Both the position numbers and the translations under genes were made by a program. Shown here in pieces: positions 7,780 through 16,544 of a stretch of DNA of 64,000 nt. Positions within the stretch are counted from its first letter, which is position 1. Each line of letters begins with the position of its first letter. Source of the stretch: Gracilimonas halophila (lineage in GTDB: Bacteria > Bacteroidota > Rhodothermia > Balneolales > Balneolaceae); contig NZ_JBHULI010000024.1 of NCBI RefSeq assembly GCF_042684365.1, positions 923,832 to 987,831 on the forward strand, written 5' to 3'. The notes under the pieces were generated by a model that did no database searches, was not told where the DNA came from, and was given only the letters and a program-made list of their open reading frames with translations.

Positions 7780-9237
7780 TTGACACTCCATAAACTCATA
7801 GAAATTTGTAATCCGCTTCACGTCACTAACAAAAATATTGACGCTAAGCTTACTACGTTCGCCATCGATTCCAGGGAAGTACAGAATGGTTCTGTTTTTA
7901 TCGCCATTAGGGGTACTCAGGTAGATGGCCACATGTTTTTAGAAGATGCCATTAACCGCGGTGCAAGAGTGATCATTTGTGAAGAATCATATTACACCGA
8001 TGAAGATGTGTGTGTGATAGAAGTGGAAAACACTCAAAAATTAGCCGGACCTATTGCACAGGCTTTTGAAGACAACCCCGGTAAGCAATTGAAAGTAATC
8101 GGCATAACCGGTACAAATGGAAAAACAACAACGGCTACACTTGTGTATCAGGTGCTAAATGCTTGTGGTAAAAAAGCTTCATTACTTGGCACTGTAAGCA
8201 AAAGAATTTTAGACGAAGAGTTTGACAGCAGTCTCACAACTTCTGATCCCATTGAACTTGCCCGTGACATGAAGAAAATGGTAGATGCCGGTTCAGATTT
8301 TCTGGTTATGGAGGTCTCTTCTCACGCGTTACATCAGCACCGCACCTCTGGTTTTGATTTTAAAGTGGGGGCTTTTACAAATTTAAGTCACGATCATCTT
8401 GACTACCATGAAACACTGGAGGAATACGCAAAAGCTAAAAAATTGCTCTTCGATAACCTCCCTGAGAGCTCCGTAGCTGTGGTTAACATAGATGATCAGT
8501 ATGGTCAACAAATGACCGAAGACTGTAAAGCCCAGCAGTTACACCTGAGTTTTAATAATGACACTGCATACATCCTTGAGAATTCAGCCCAGGGAATTAC
8601 AGTGATCGTAGATGGTGAGAAGATCGAAAGTCCGCTTGTAGGTAAATTCAATGCCTATAATATCGGATTAACCTATTTAATTTGTAAAGCGCTCGGTTTA
8701 GAACCTAAAGAGATCATAAAAGCATTTCAAAATGCTAAGGGCGCTAAAGGACGAATGGAACCGGTGACGGTTGAGGTTGCTGACCTTCCTTTGGTGATCG
8801 TAGATTATGCTCACACCCCTGATGCCCTTCAAAATGTATTGTCTACCCTTTCGGCAGTCAAAGATGCTTCACAGAAACTGACCGTTGTTTTTGGAGCAGG
8901 TGGAGATCGTGATACATCCAAACGACCTGAAATGGCCAAAGTATCAGAAGAGTTTGCTGACAAAATTATCGTAACAAGTGATAATCCACGTACTGAAAAC
9001 CCAGATCTGATCATAACCGATATATTGGATGGATTTGAGAGTCTGGATTCAGTTAAGAGTATTACAAACCGAAGAGAAGCGATCGAAAGAGCAATATCTG
9101 AAGCCTCTGAGAATGAAATTATCCTGATCGCCGGTAAAGGGCATGAAAATTATCAGGAAGTAAATGGAAAGCGCCATCATTTTGATGACCGTGAAATTGC
9201 ACAGGAATTTCTCACTAAAAAAGCCGGGGATAACTGA
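7780..9237 (+). CDS. murE: UDP-MurNAc-tripeptide synthetase MurE (meso-DAP type)
   Basis: ATP-dependent ligase adding the third residue of the stem peptide. It shows the P-loop GTNGKTT (about residues 112-118), SSHALHQHR, and the motif DNPR (about residue 400) that marks enzymes choosing meso-diaminopimelate, so the peptidoglycan should be of the DAP type. The start is TTG at 7780, immediately after the ftsI stop, and gives the usual N-terminus and 485 residues. The stop overlaps the mraY ATG by one base. murF, often next in other phyla, is absent here. Confidence 0.95.
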   Translation: MTLHKLIEICNPLHVTNKNIDAKLTTFAIDSREVQNGSVFIAIRGTQVDGHMFLEDAINRGARVIICEESYYTDEDVCVIEVENTQKLAGPIAQAFEDNPGKQLKVIGITGTNGKTTTATLVYQVLNACGKKASLLGTVSKRILDEEFDSSLTTSDPIELARDMKKMVDAGSDFLVMEVSSHALHQHRTSGFDFKVGAFTNLSHDHLDYHETLEEYAKAKKLLFDNLPESSVAVVNIDDQYGQQMTEDCKAQQLHLSFNNDTAYILENSAQGITVIVDGEKIESPLVGKFNAYNIGLTYLICKALGLEPKEIIKAFQNAKGAKGRMEPVTVEVADLPLVIVDYAHTPDALQNVLSTLSAVKDASQKLTVVFGAGGDRDTSKRPEMAKVSEEFADKIIVTSDNPRTENPDLIITDILDGFESLDSVKSITNRREAIERAISEASENEIILIAGKGHENYQEVNGKRHHFDDREIAQEFLTKKAGDN

Positions 9238-10373
9238 TGCTGCACGAACTTTTTACCTGGCTTGACACTGTTTATGATGTTCCCGGAACGGGAGCGGTGG
9301 CTTTTATTTCTACACGTACGGCCTTGGCCGCTGTCACCTCCCTGCTCATTAGTTTATTCATTGGACGGAAAATGATCCAATGGCTAAGTAAACTTCAGTT
9401 AAAAGAGGTTATCAGAGACGATATTGGACTGGATAATCACCTTGCCAAAGGGGAAACACCAACCATGGGAGGAGTGATCATCATTCTCTCGATCATTATA
9501 CCAACCATCTTATGGGCCCGCCTTGATAGCATCTACAGCTGGTTGATCGTTTTTGTAGTACTGGCACTTGGAATTGTAGGCTTTATCGATGATTACATCA
9601 AAGTAGTCAAGAAAGATAAAAGCGGACTGGCTGGTTGGTTCAAGATAGCCGGACAGGTTAGTGTTGGACTGATAGTAGGAGCGGTGCTTTATTCTCATCC
9701 CGAATTTGAATCCTTTAATTCCCTTACAACCGTTCCCTTTCTGAAGAATGTAAACCTCGATTATGCCTATTTCGGAGATACTATCGGATGGGTGATCTAT
9801 TTAGGGGTTGCTGTTTTTGTTGTTACCGCAGTAAGTAACGCAACCAATTTAACCGATGGGCTTGACGGTCTTGCAGCGGGAACTTCCGCTATTTGCGGGA
9901 TTGTATTTGCTATTTTTGCCTATGTATCCGGTCGGGTTGATTTCTCCGGATTCCTCGACATCATGTATCTGCCCGGAGCCGGCGAACTGACCATCTTCAC
10001 AGCTTCACTGATCGGAGCCTGCATTGGTTTTCTCTGGTACAACACAAATCCGGCTTCCGTTTTTATGGGTGATACCGGCTCTTTGGCATTAGGAGGAGCA
10101 TTCGGTGCACTTGGGTTGATGCTCCATAAGGAATTATTACTCCCCTTCATATGCGGGATCTTCTTTTTTGAAACACTTTCAGTGATCATTCAAACCACTT
10201 ATTTCAAATACACAAAATATAAGTATGGGGAAGGGAAACGTGTCTTTTTGATGACCCCCATCCACCATCACTTTGAAAAGAAAGGCTGGCCAGAACAGAA
10301 GATCGTAGTTCGTTTTTGGATTATCACCATTTTACTTGGAATTCTAAGCCTGTTAACGCTGAAGATCCGATGA
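9237..10373 (+). CDS. mraY: Phospho-MurNAc-pentapeptide transferase MraY
   Basis: Polytopic membrane enzyme that transfers phospho-MurNAc-pentapeptide to undecaprenyl phosphate to form lipid I. Recognisable blocks are KGETPTMGGV, the Asp-rich FIDDYIK, NLTDGLDGLA, FMGDTGSLALGG and the basic PIHHHFEKKGW. About ten hydrophobic segments fill the 378 residues. The start overlaps the murE stop and the end overlaps the murD ATG (ATGA). Confidence 0.96.
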   Translation: MLHELFTWLDTVYDVPGTGAVAFISTRTALAAVTSLLISLFIGRKMIQWLSKLQLKEVIRDDIGLDNHLAKGETPTMGGVIIILSIIIPTILWARLDSIYSWLIVFVVLALGIVGFIDDYIKVVKKDKSGLAGWFKIAGQVSVGLIVGAVLYSHPEFESFNSLTTVPFLKNVNLDYAYFGDTIGWVIYLGVAVFVVTAVSNATNLTDGLDGLAAGTSAICGIVFAIFAYVSGRVDFSGFLDIMYLPGAGELTIFTASLIGACIGFLWYNTNPASVFMGDTGSLALGGAFGALGLMLHKELLLPFICGIFFFETLSVIIQTTYFKYTKYKYGEGKRVFLMTPIHHHFEKKGWPEQKIVVRFWIITILLGILSLLTLKIR

Positions 10374-11725
10374 TAGAGATTAATAACAAACATATCGTTG
10401 TGATCGGTGCAGCCCGAAGCGGAATTGCAGCTGCTCTTCTCCTTGCCAAAAAGGGAGCAGATGTTTTTGTGTCTGACAATGGAAAGATCTCAGAAACTGC
10501 AGAACAGAAATTGACTGAAGCTGGCATTCCTTTTGAGGAAAACGGACATACGAATAAAGCAAGATCTGCGGAATTCGTAGTTGTAAGTCCCGGCGTTCCA
10601 ACTGAAGCACCTATCATTCAATATTATCTGAATGAAGGCAAACAAGTTTTCTCTGAAATTGAAGTGGCAAGCTGGTTCACTGATCAGAAGATATTTGCGG
10701 TCACCGGAAGTAATGGGAAAACAACTGTAGCCAACTGGCTACATCATGTTTGGGAAACGGCCAAACGGGACCATGCCCTTGCCGGTAACATCGGTGTAGC
10801 CTTTTCTGATACAGTAGATAGTAATAATGGAGATTTTCTACTGGAAGTAAGCAGCTTCCAGCTCGACCATATCAAAAACTTTAAACCGGCAGTGAGCATG
10901 ATTCTAAACATCACTCCGGATCATTTAAACCGCTATCAGAACAGCCTTGATGCTTATGCAGCGGCGAAATTCAGAATCACAGAAAATCAGACAGAAGAAG
11001 ACCGGTTCATCTTTAATTACGATGACCCGATCATTCAAAAACACGTTGAAACGCTAAAAAAAAAGCAAAACGCTCCAAAGTTATGGGCTTTCTCGAATGA
11101 GAATGAAGTCCCCGAAGGAGCCTTTGTTCGTAATGAACATATCATCTTCAAATTCAACAACAAGGAAGAATCCCTTATGCCAATAGAAGAAATAGGACTC
11201 CGAGGCCGGCACAATTTAAGTAATGGATTGGCCACCGCATTGGCAGCCCGAGCGGCTGAGATCAAAAATGAAACCATCCGGGAAAGCCTGAAATCCTTTA
11301 CCGGAGTTGAACACCGGCTGGAACTGGCTCGTGAAGTAGATGGAGTAAAATACATCAACGATAGCAAGGCGACGAACGTGAATGCTGTATGGTTTGCCCT
11401 GGACAGTTTTAATGTGCCATTGACTCTGATCCTTGGTGGGCGTGATAAAGGAAATGATTACAGCGAGCTTAATACCCAGATCCGCGAGAAGGTTCATACT
11501 ATCATCGCGATCGGTGAATCTAAAGACCGGATACAACAACAACTCGGGAAAACGGTTCCAAATTTTGTAAGAGTAGAAACTATGGGAGGAGCCGTCAGAG
11601 CCGCTCAGAAAGTAGCAAAAAAAGGCGAAGTGGTACTTTTAAGCCCCGCTTGTGCCTCTTTTGATATGTTTGACAGCTACGAACATCGTGGCAAAATTTT
11701 CAAAGAAGAAGTAAACAAATTGTGA
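10370..11725 (+). CDS. murD: UDP-MurNAc-L-Ala:D-Glu ligase MurD
   Basis: Adds D-glutamate to UDP-MurNAc-L-alanine. The Rossmann start HIVVIGAARSGIAAA is followed by the P-loop GSNGKTT, then EVSSFQLD, NITPDHLNRY and NDSKATN. The open frame begins further up inside mraY (10316), but ATG 10370 puts the conserved block at residue 6 and makes the usual 4-nt overlap with the mraY stop, giving 451 residues. A 95-nt gap with competing hairpins follows before ftsW. Confidence 0.95.
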   Translation: MIEINNKHIVVIGAARSGIAAALLLAKKGADVFVSDNGKISETAEQKLTEAGIPFEENGHTNKARSAEFVVVSPGVPTEAPIIQYYLNEGKQVFSEIEVASWFTDQKIFAVTGSNGKTTVANWLHHVWETAKRDHALAGNIGVAFSDTVDSNNGDFLLEVSSFQLDHIKNFKPAVSMILNITPDHLNRYQNSLDAYAAAKFRITENQTEEDRFIFNYDDPIIQKHVETLKKKQNAPKLWAFSNENEVPEGAFVRNEHIIFKFNNKEESLMPIEEIGLRGRHNLSNGLATALAARAAEIKNETIRESLKSFTGVEHRLELAREVDGVKYINDSKATNVNAVWFALDSFNVPLTLILGGRDKGNDYSELNTQIREKVHTIIAIGESKDRIQQQLGKTVPNFVRVETMGGAVRAAQKVAKKGEVVLLSPACASFDMFDSYEHRGKIFKEEVNKL

Positions 11726-11741
11726 ACAGTAGCAAAGTAAT

Positions 11742-11810
11742 AAAGTTACAGAGTGACAAAGTAGAGTATCTCCGAACTTTGTAACTCTTTCACTCGAACA
11801 CTTTGTCACT
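11742..11810. repeat. Overlapping inverted repeats between murD and ftsW
   Basis: The 11-bp arm 11752-11762 pairs perfectly with 11800-11810, and arm 11744-11754 pairs with 11776-11786 with one mismatch. The two hairpins share 3 nt and so compete. All four arms are versions of AGTNACAAAGT. It could be a REP-like element or an RNA switch or processing site inside the operon. Confidence 0.6.
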
Positions 11811-11820
11811 TTAAAAAAAT

Positions 11821-13011
11821 ATGATCTATACATCTCCACATAGCAATATTTCCAACATCATCGGCACTTCTGCTGAGGATATCGATACGCGCAAGCAAGG
11901 CAGCGATCGGTTCTTATTGATGTCTGTGGTTATCCTGATGACCTTTGGGATGTTGGCGGTGTATTCTTCTATAGCTTTCTTTGCAGAAACAAAGTCTACC
12001 ACAGCCGGGCAACTGATCGTTGGACATTTGACAAAACTTGGTATTGCTTTCTTTGTGATGCTGATCGTCTCCAAAATAAACTATCACACTATAGCGAAAT
12101 TCAGCAGGATCGGGATGGTTCTAAGCCTGGTGTTACTTGTTGCAGTATTAGCTTTCGGGACTGAACAGTTTGGTGCAAAACGTTGGTTAAATGTTGCCGG
12201 TTTCTCATTCCAGCCATCTATGGTAGCTACGGTTGCACTGATAGTCCATGTTTCAGTATTGCTTAGTGAGAAACAGGAGTACATCAAAGATTTTATGAAA
12301 TCTTTCATACCTATAATGTTTTGGGTCATTTTAACCTGTGCACTGATAGGCATTGAAGATTTTAGCAGTGCAGGCATTTTACTTGTTGTTTGCCTGGTGC
12401 TCATGTTTGTTGGCAGAGTAAGTGTTATACAGCTTGGCTCTTTAGTGGCAATTGGAGTTCTTGGAGGAGCATTATTACTTGGACAATCCGCGAATCGTCA
12501 GGACCGGATTGAACAATATATAACTCAGATCAAGGACATTCCGAGCGAACAGATCTTACAAGGGAGTGGATACCAGGCGCAACAGGCACACATTGCAATT
12601 GCGAAGGGAGAACTGCTGGGTGTAGGCATCGGTAAGAGTTCACAAAGAGACTTCCTTCCTGCTCCTTATAACGATTTTATTTTTGCGATCATCGCTGAAG
12701 AATATGGGTTGATCGGAGCCATGTCCCTCATTTTCATATTTACCCTGATCTTGATACGCGGAATTGTATTTGTGGCACGCAATGCCGAAGACCATCTAGG
12801 CTCTTTGTTAGCAGTGGCATGTACTCTTACCATCGTTTTATATGGATTTGTGAATGCCGGAGTTGCCAGTGGCATCCTTCCGGTAACAGGCCTCCCTATG
12901 CCTTTTGTTAGCTACGGCGGAACCAGTATGCTTTTTGCCGGACTGATGATCGGCATCCTCCTCAATATCTCGAAACATAACCGGGACCGGAGGACCTTGT
13001 TCTATGGATAA
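11821..13011 (+). CDS. ftsW: Septal peptidoglycan polymerase FtsW
   Basis: SEDS-family membrane glycosyltransferase of 396 residues with about ten transmembrane segments. Family blocks include AKRWLNVAGFSFQPS, DFSSAGILLVVCLVLMFVG, GKSSQRDFLPAPYNDFIFA (the region with the catalytic Asp of SEDS proteins is upstream) and LPMPFVSYGGTSML near the end. It polymerises glycan from lipid II at the septum with FtsI. The position before murG favours FtsW over RodA. A hydrophilic N-terminus of about 30 residues precedes the first helix. The stop overlaps murG by 8 nt. Confidence 0.93.
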   Translation: MIYTSPHSNISNIIGTSAEDIDTRKQGSDRFLLMSVVILMTFGMLAVYSSIAFFAETKSTTAGQLIVGHLTKLGIAFFVMLIVSKINYHTIAKFSRIGMVLSLVLLVAVLAFGTEQFGAKRWLNVAGFSFQPSMVATVALIVHVSVLLSEKQEYIKDFMKSFIPIMFWVILTCALIGIEDFSSAGILLVVCLVLMFVGRVSVIQLGSLVAIGVLGGALLLGQSANRQDRIEQYITQIKDIPSEQILQGSGYQAQQAHIAIAKGELLGVGIGKSSQRDFLPAPYNDFIFAIIAEEYGLIGAMSLIFIFTLILIRGIVFVARNAEDHLGSLLAVACTLTIVLYGFVNAGVASGILPVTGLPMPFVSYGGTSMLFAGLMIGILLNISKHNRDRRTLFYG

Positions 13012-14110
13012 TCCAAGAATTTTACTCGCAGCAGGCGGCACCGGCGGACATGTTTATCCTGCCATCGCTATTGCTGATGCCTTAAAAGCTGAAAACTCAG
13101 ACACAGAGATACTCTTTGTAGGAACCAAAGATCATATGGAATGGAAAGCTGTTCCAAAGGCAGGTTATGATATCCGTAATGTCTGGATCAGTGGTTTCCA
13201 CCGGCGTTTCACCTTAAAGAATGTATTGTTCCCGGTAAAATTGATAACCAGCCTTGTGCAAAGTTTAAAAATTCTGGCAGGGTATAAACCTCATGTCGTT
13301 GTTTCCTGTGGAGGATATGTGGCAGGTCCTGTTGGGTGGGTAGCCGGCAAGAAAGGAATTCCTGTCGTAATTCAAGAACAGAACAGCTTCCCCGGCGTGA
13401 CAAACCGACTGCTCGCGAAGTTCGCTGTCAAGATATTTACGGCTTTCAAAGAGGCCGACCGATATTTGCCAGAAGAAAAAACAAAAGTAACCGGAAATCC
13501 AACCCGTGCAACCTTAACCGGAGCCAATAAAGACAAAGCACTCGAATCATTTGGATTCAATGCTGACAAACCGGTACTACTGGTCATGGGTGGAAGCGGC
13601 GGAGCAAAAACTATAAATGAGGCTATGAAAGCCAATATTGAGCAGCTTCACGATAAAGCTGAGCTACAGATCATCTGGCAATGTGGGGCTCGATACTATG
13701 ATGAACTTTCGACCGAGATCGATACAAAGAAGTTAGAAAACCTGCGGTTGTCGGCCTTCCTCGAGAATATGGCGGAAGCATACGCAGCTGCAGACCTTGT
13801 CATTAGCCGCGCCGGAGCAAGTTCTTGCTCCGAGTTAATGCTAACAGGAAAACCAAGTGTGCTGGTACCCTCTCCTAATGTGGCAGGAGATCACCAAACA
13901 CAAAACGCTAAAGCTATGGCTGATGCAGGTGCATCGAAATTGCTGGAGGATAATGCTATGAAAGAGACCATGACGGAATTGGTAGAGCAATTGATCTATG
14001 ATCAGGAAAACCTGCAGCGTATGAATCAAGCTGCATTGAATTTGGCAAAACCCGAAGCAGCTAAACTAATTGCTAAAGAAATTTTAGAAATCGCAAAATC
14101 GAAGTTATAA
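13004..14110 (+). CDS. murG: UDP-GlcNAc:lipid I GlcNAc transferase MurG
   Basis: GT-B glycosyltransferase of 368 residues that converts lipid I to lipid II on the inner face of the membrane. It shows the N-terminal GGTGGHVYPAIAIA, CGGYVAGPVGW, IQEQNSFPG, VMGGSGGAKTIN and the donor-site RAGASSCSELM near the C-terminus. It overlaps the ftsW end by 8 nt and is 6 nt from murC. Confidence 0.96.
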   Translation: MDNPRILLAAGGTGGHVYPAIAIADALKAENSDTEILFVGTKDHMEWKAVPKAGYDIRNVWISGFHRRFTLKNVLFPVKLITSLVQSLKILAGYKPHVVVSCGGYVAGPVGWVAGKKGIPVVIQEQNSFPGVTNRLLAKFAVKIFTAFKEADRYLPEEKTKVTGNPTRATLTGANKDKALESFGFNADKPVLLVMGGSGGAKTINEAMKANIEQLHDKAELQIIWQCGARYYDELSTEIDTKKLENLRLSAFLENMAEAYAAADLVISRAGASSCSELMLTGKPSVLVPSPNVAGDHQTQNAKAMADAGASKLLEDNAMKETMTELVEQLIYDQENLQRMNQAALNLAKPEAAKLIAKEILEIAKSKL

Positions 14111-14116
14111 GACGAA

Positions 14117-15544
14117 GTGGAAAAACGCATCGAAACACAACCCGTTTTTGGTAAAACCAAGCATATCCATATGGTGGGTATCGGTGGAATTGGTATGAGC
14201 GGGATGGCCGAAATATTATTACAGCGTGGTTATAAAGTGACCGGCTCTGACGGTGCTGAAACCGAAACTACGCGCCGATTACAGGAACTGGGAGCTACAG
14301 TCCACAAAGGCCATGATGCCAAATATATTGAAGGAGCCGATGTGGTGGTCTACACCAGTGCAGTAAAAGCCCAAGAAAATGTTGAGACTAAAGCAGCCAT
14401 CGAAAACCGGGTTCCTACCATCAAACGGGCAGAGATGCTGGCTGAACTGATGAAAATGAAATTTGGAATTGGTGTGGCCGGAACGCATGGAAAAACAACG
14501 ACCACTACGATGGTTGGACATGTAACTCAAGATGGTAATTATGACCCTACAATCATAGTAGGCGGTAAAGTTCATAGTTTTGACAAAACAAATGCCGTGG
14601 TTGGAAAAGGAGATCTGATCGTAGTGGAAGCCGATGAGTTTGACCGGACCTTCCTCCGCCTCTCCCCTTCTATTGCCATCATCACGAATATTGAAGCCGA
14701 ACATCTTGATATCTATAATGACCTCGAAGATGTGAAGCAAGCCTTTATTGATTACGCCAACAAAGTCCCTTTTTACGGAGCGGTAATTGTTTGTCTGGAT
14801 GATTCAAATGTCAGAAGTATCCTTCCTGATCTAGAGAAAAGAGTGATCACCTACGGTTTAACTCCACAGGCTCAGCTCCGCGCAACAGATATAAGAGCTG
14901 ATGCTTTCACAAGTACTTTTTCTGTTATCTATGAGGGTGAAAAACTTGGGGTCATCACTTTGAAAGCACCCGGTGACCATAATGTGAAAAATGCGTTGGC
15001 CGCTATCGCAACCGGAATTGAACTTGGTATTGATTTCAAACTGATCAAACAAGGGCTGGAGCATTTTGAAGGTGTATTCCGTCGTTTCCAGCTTAAATAT
15101 GAAAACGGCTGTATGGTGATCGATGATTATGCACATCATCCAACCGAAGTTCAGGCCACACTACAGGCTGCCCGAAAAGGATGGCCCGATCGCAGAGTGG
15201 TAGCCGTATTCCAGCCACATTTGTATTCCAGAACTCAGGACCTGTATAAGGAATTTGGACTTTCCTTCTTTGATGCGGAGATGTTGATCTGTACCGATGT
15301 CTATCCGTCTCGTGAAAAACCTATTGAAGGTGTGACCGGAAAATTGATAGCAGATACTGCTGTACAGTACGGGCATAAGAATGTGGTGTATGTGGAAGAC
15401 AAAGAGAAGGTCACCAAAACACTGAAAGAACTTAGCCGCCAGGGCGACATCATCATTACAATGGGCGCCGGAGATATCTACCGTTTTGGCGAAGACTTTA
15501 TTGAAGCTTTGAAATCAGGAAAATTCAAACCGAAAACCGATTAA
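14117..15544 (+). CDS. murC: UDP-MurNAc:L-Ala ligase MurC
   Basis: First amino-acid ligase of peptidoglycan synthesis, 475 residues. The Rossmann motif HMVGIGGIGMSGMAE is followed by the P-loop GTHGKTTTTTM, EADEFDRTFL, DDYAHHPTEV and FQPHLYSRT. The start is GTG at 14117, six bases after the murG stop, giving the normal N-terminal length. The end abuts the TTG start of ftsQ. Confidence 0.95.
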   Translation: MEKRIETQPVFGKTKHIHMVGIGGIGMSGMAEILLQRGYKVTGSDGAETETTRRLQELGATVHKGHDAKYIEGADVVVYTSAVKAQENVETKAAIENRVPTIKRAEMLAELMKMKFGIGVAGTHGKTTTTTMVGHVTQDGNYDPTIIVGGKVHSFDKTNAVVGKGDLIVVEADEFDRTFLRLSPSIAIITNIEAEHLDIYNDLEDVKQAFIDYANKVPFYGAVIVCLDDSNVRSILPDLEKRVITYGLTPQAQLRATDIRADAFTSTFSVIYEGEKLGVITLKAPGDHNVKNALAAIATGIELGIDFKLIKQGLEHFEGVFRRFQLKYENGCMVIDDYAHHPTEVQATLQAARKGWPDRRVVAVFQPHLYSRTQDLYKEFGLSFFDAEMLICTDVYPSREKPIEGVTGKLIADTAVQYGHKNVVYVEDKEKVTKTLKELSRQGDIIITMGAGDIYRFGEDFIEALKSGKFKPKTD

Positions 15545-16273
15545 TTGAGTAAAAAGGAATCAAATAAAAGCCTTTTACCCTGGATGACTGCCATCTTGAT
15601 GGTCACCGGCATTGCTGTGCTTGCAGCCATGTACTGGAATCGGAATGTTACAGTTCAGAATGTAAAAGTGAATGATCTTGAGTTTACCCAACACGAAGAC
15701 ATCAGGAATGCGGCTGCCATTCCATTAGGAATAAAACCGGATAGTCTTGATCTCAATGAAGTAGTTCAACGTGTTGAGCAATTGGATTATGTGCGGTCGG
15801 TAGTTCCTTACATCGAACCCAATGGAAACCTTAGGCTCAATGTATCGGAACGGGAACCCATTGCGCTATTGATTAATGGAGGAGGGCGAATGTACGTGGA
15901 TGCTGAAGGTGTAAGACTTCCCATTCTGGAAGGCAAAACACAAGACGTTCCTCTTTTATACGGATATAGCACTTCAGCTGCAGATACTATTAAAAGTGAG
16001 TCTTTTTTACAGGTACGGGATTTTTTGATGAAAGCGAAGATCGATGGCTTTGGATGGGCAACCATCAGTGAAGTAGCCTTCGACGAGACCGATGGTGTGG
16101 TAGCAGTCAGTCATGAGAATGGTGTGAAGCTGCTTTTTGGACGAAACAATTTTGAACATAAACTCGAGAACTGGAAAGCATTCTATGCCCAGATCGTTAA
16201 AACCAAAGGAATTCAATCGATGCAACAGGTCGATCTCAGGTTTTCAAACCAGGTGGTTACCCGTGAAATTTGA
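15545..16273 (+). CDS. ftsQ: Division protein FtsQ
   Basis: A 242-residue bitopic protein with a short cytoplasmic N-terminus, one transmembrane helix (about residues 12-29, LPWMTAILMVTGIAVLAAMY), a POTRA domain (VQNVKVNDLEFTQHEDI through VSEREPIALL) and a FtsQ-type beta domain (YVDAEGVRLPIL). It links FtsL/FtsB to the divisome. The start is TTG directly after the murC stop. The order murC-ftsQ-ftsA-ftsZ supports the call. Confidence 0.88.
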   Translation: MSKKESNKSLLPWMTAILMVTGIAVLAAMYWNRNVTVQNVKVNDLEFTQHEDIRNAAAIPLGIKPDSLDLNEVVQRVEQLDYVRSVVPYIEPNGNLRLNVSEREPIALLINGGGRMYVDAEGVRLPILEGKTQDVPLLYGYSTSAADTIKSESFLQVRDFLMKAKIDGFGWATISEVAFDETDGVVAVSHENGVKLLFGRNNFEHKLENWKAFYAQIVKTKGIQSMQQVDLRFSNQVVTREI

Positions 16274-16544
16274 TTTCAGCAACATATCGTTTGGTCAAAA
16301 ACACGATACGGTTGGAAATTCTACCCGTAGTCCCATGTCTAAGGACATTGCATGTGGTGACACTCCTGAACATGTGGAACAAAATGGTGCTGAAAAATAT
16401 GTGGATGCATTTTTGAGTTCATCACCAAAAGAATCCCAAAAGCGGGATTCCATAAACGATTTTTACTCTGATCTGGCATCGCCATCAACAAAAAGAACCT
16501 TAGCAATCAACAAAAACACAGCGGATCGTCATGGAAGAACATGA
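16263..16544 (+). CDS. Possible small ORF between ftsQ and ftsA
   Basis: A frame from GTG 16263 to TGA 16544 would encode 93 residues. It overlaps the ftsQ stop by 11 nt and the ftsA start by 14 nt. The product would be polar, rich in Ser, Lys and Asp, with no membrane segment, and ends KNTADRHGRT. I recognise no family. It may be a real coupled small gene or chance open frame in a 257-nt spacer; there is no clear ribosome-binding site. Confidence 0.3.
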   Translation: MKFDFSNISFGQKHDTVGNSTRSPMSKDIACGDTPEHVEQNGAEKYVDAFLSSSPKESQKRDSINDFYSDLASPSTKRTLAINKNTADRHGRT

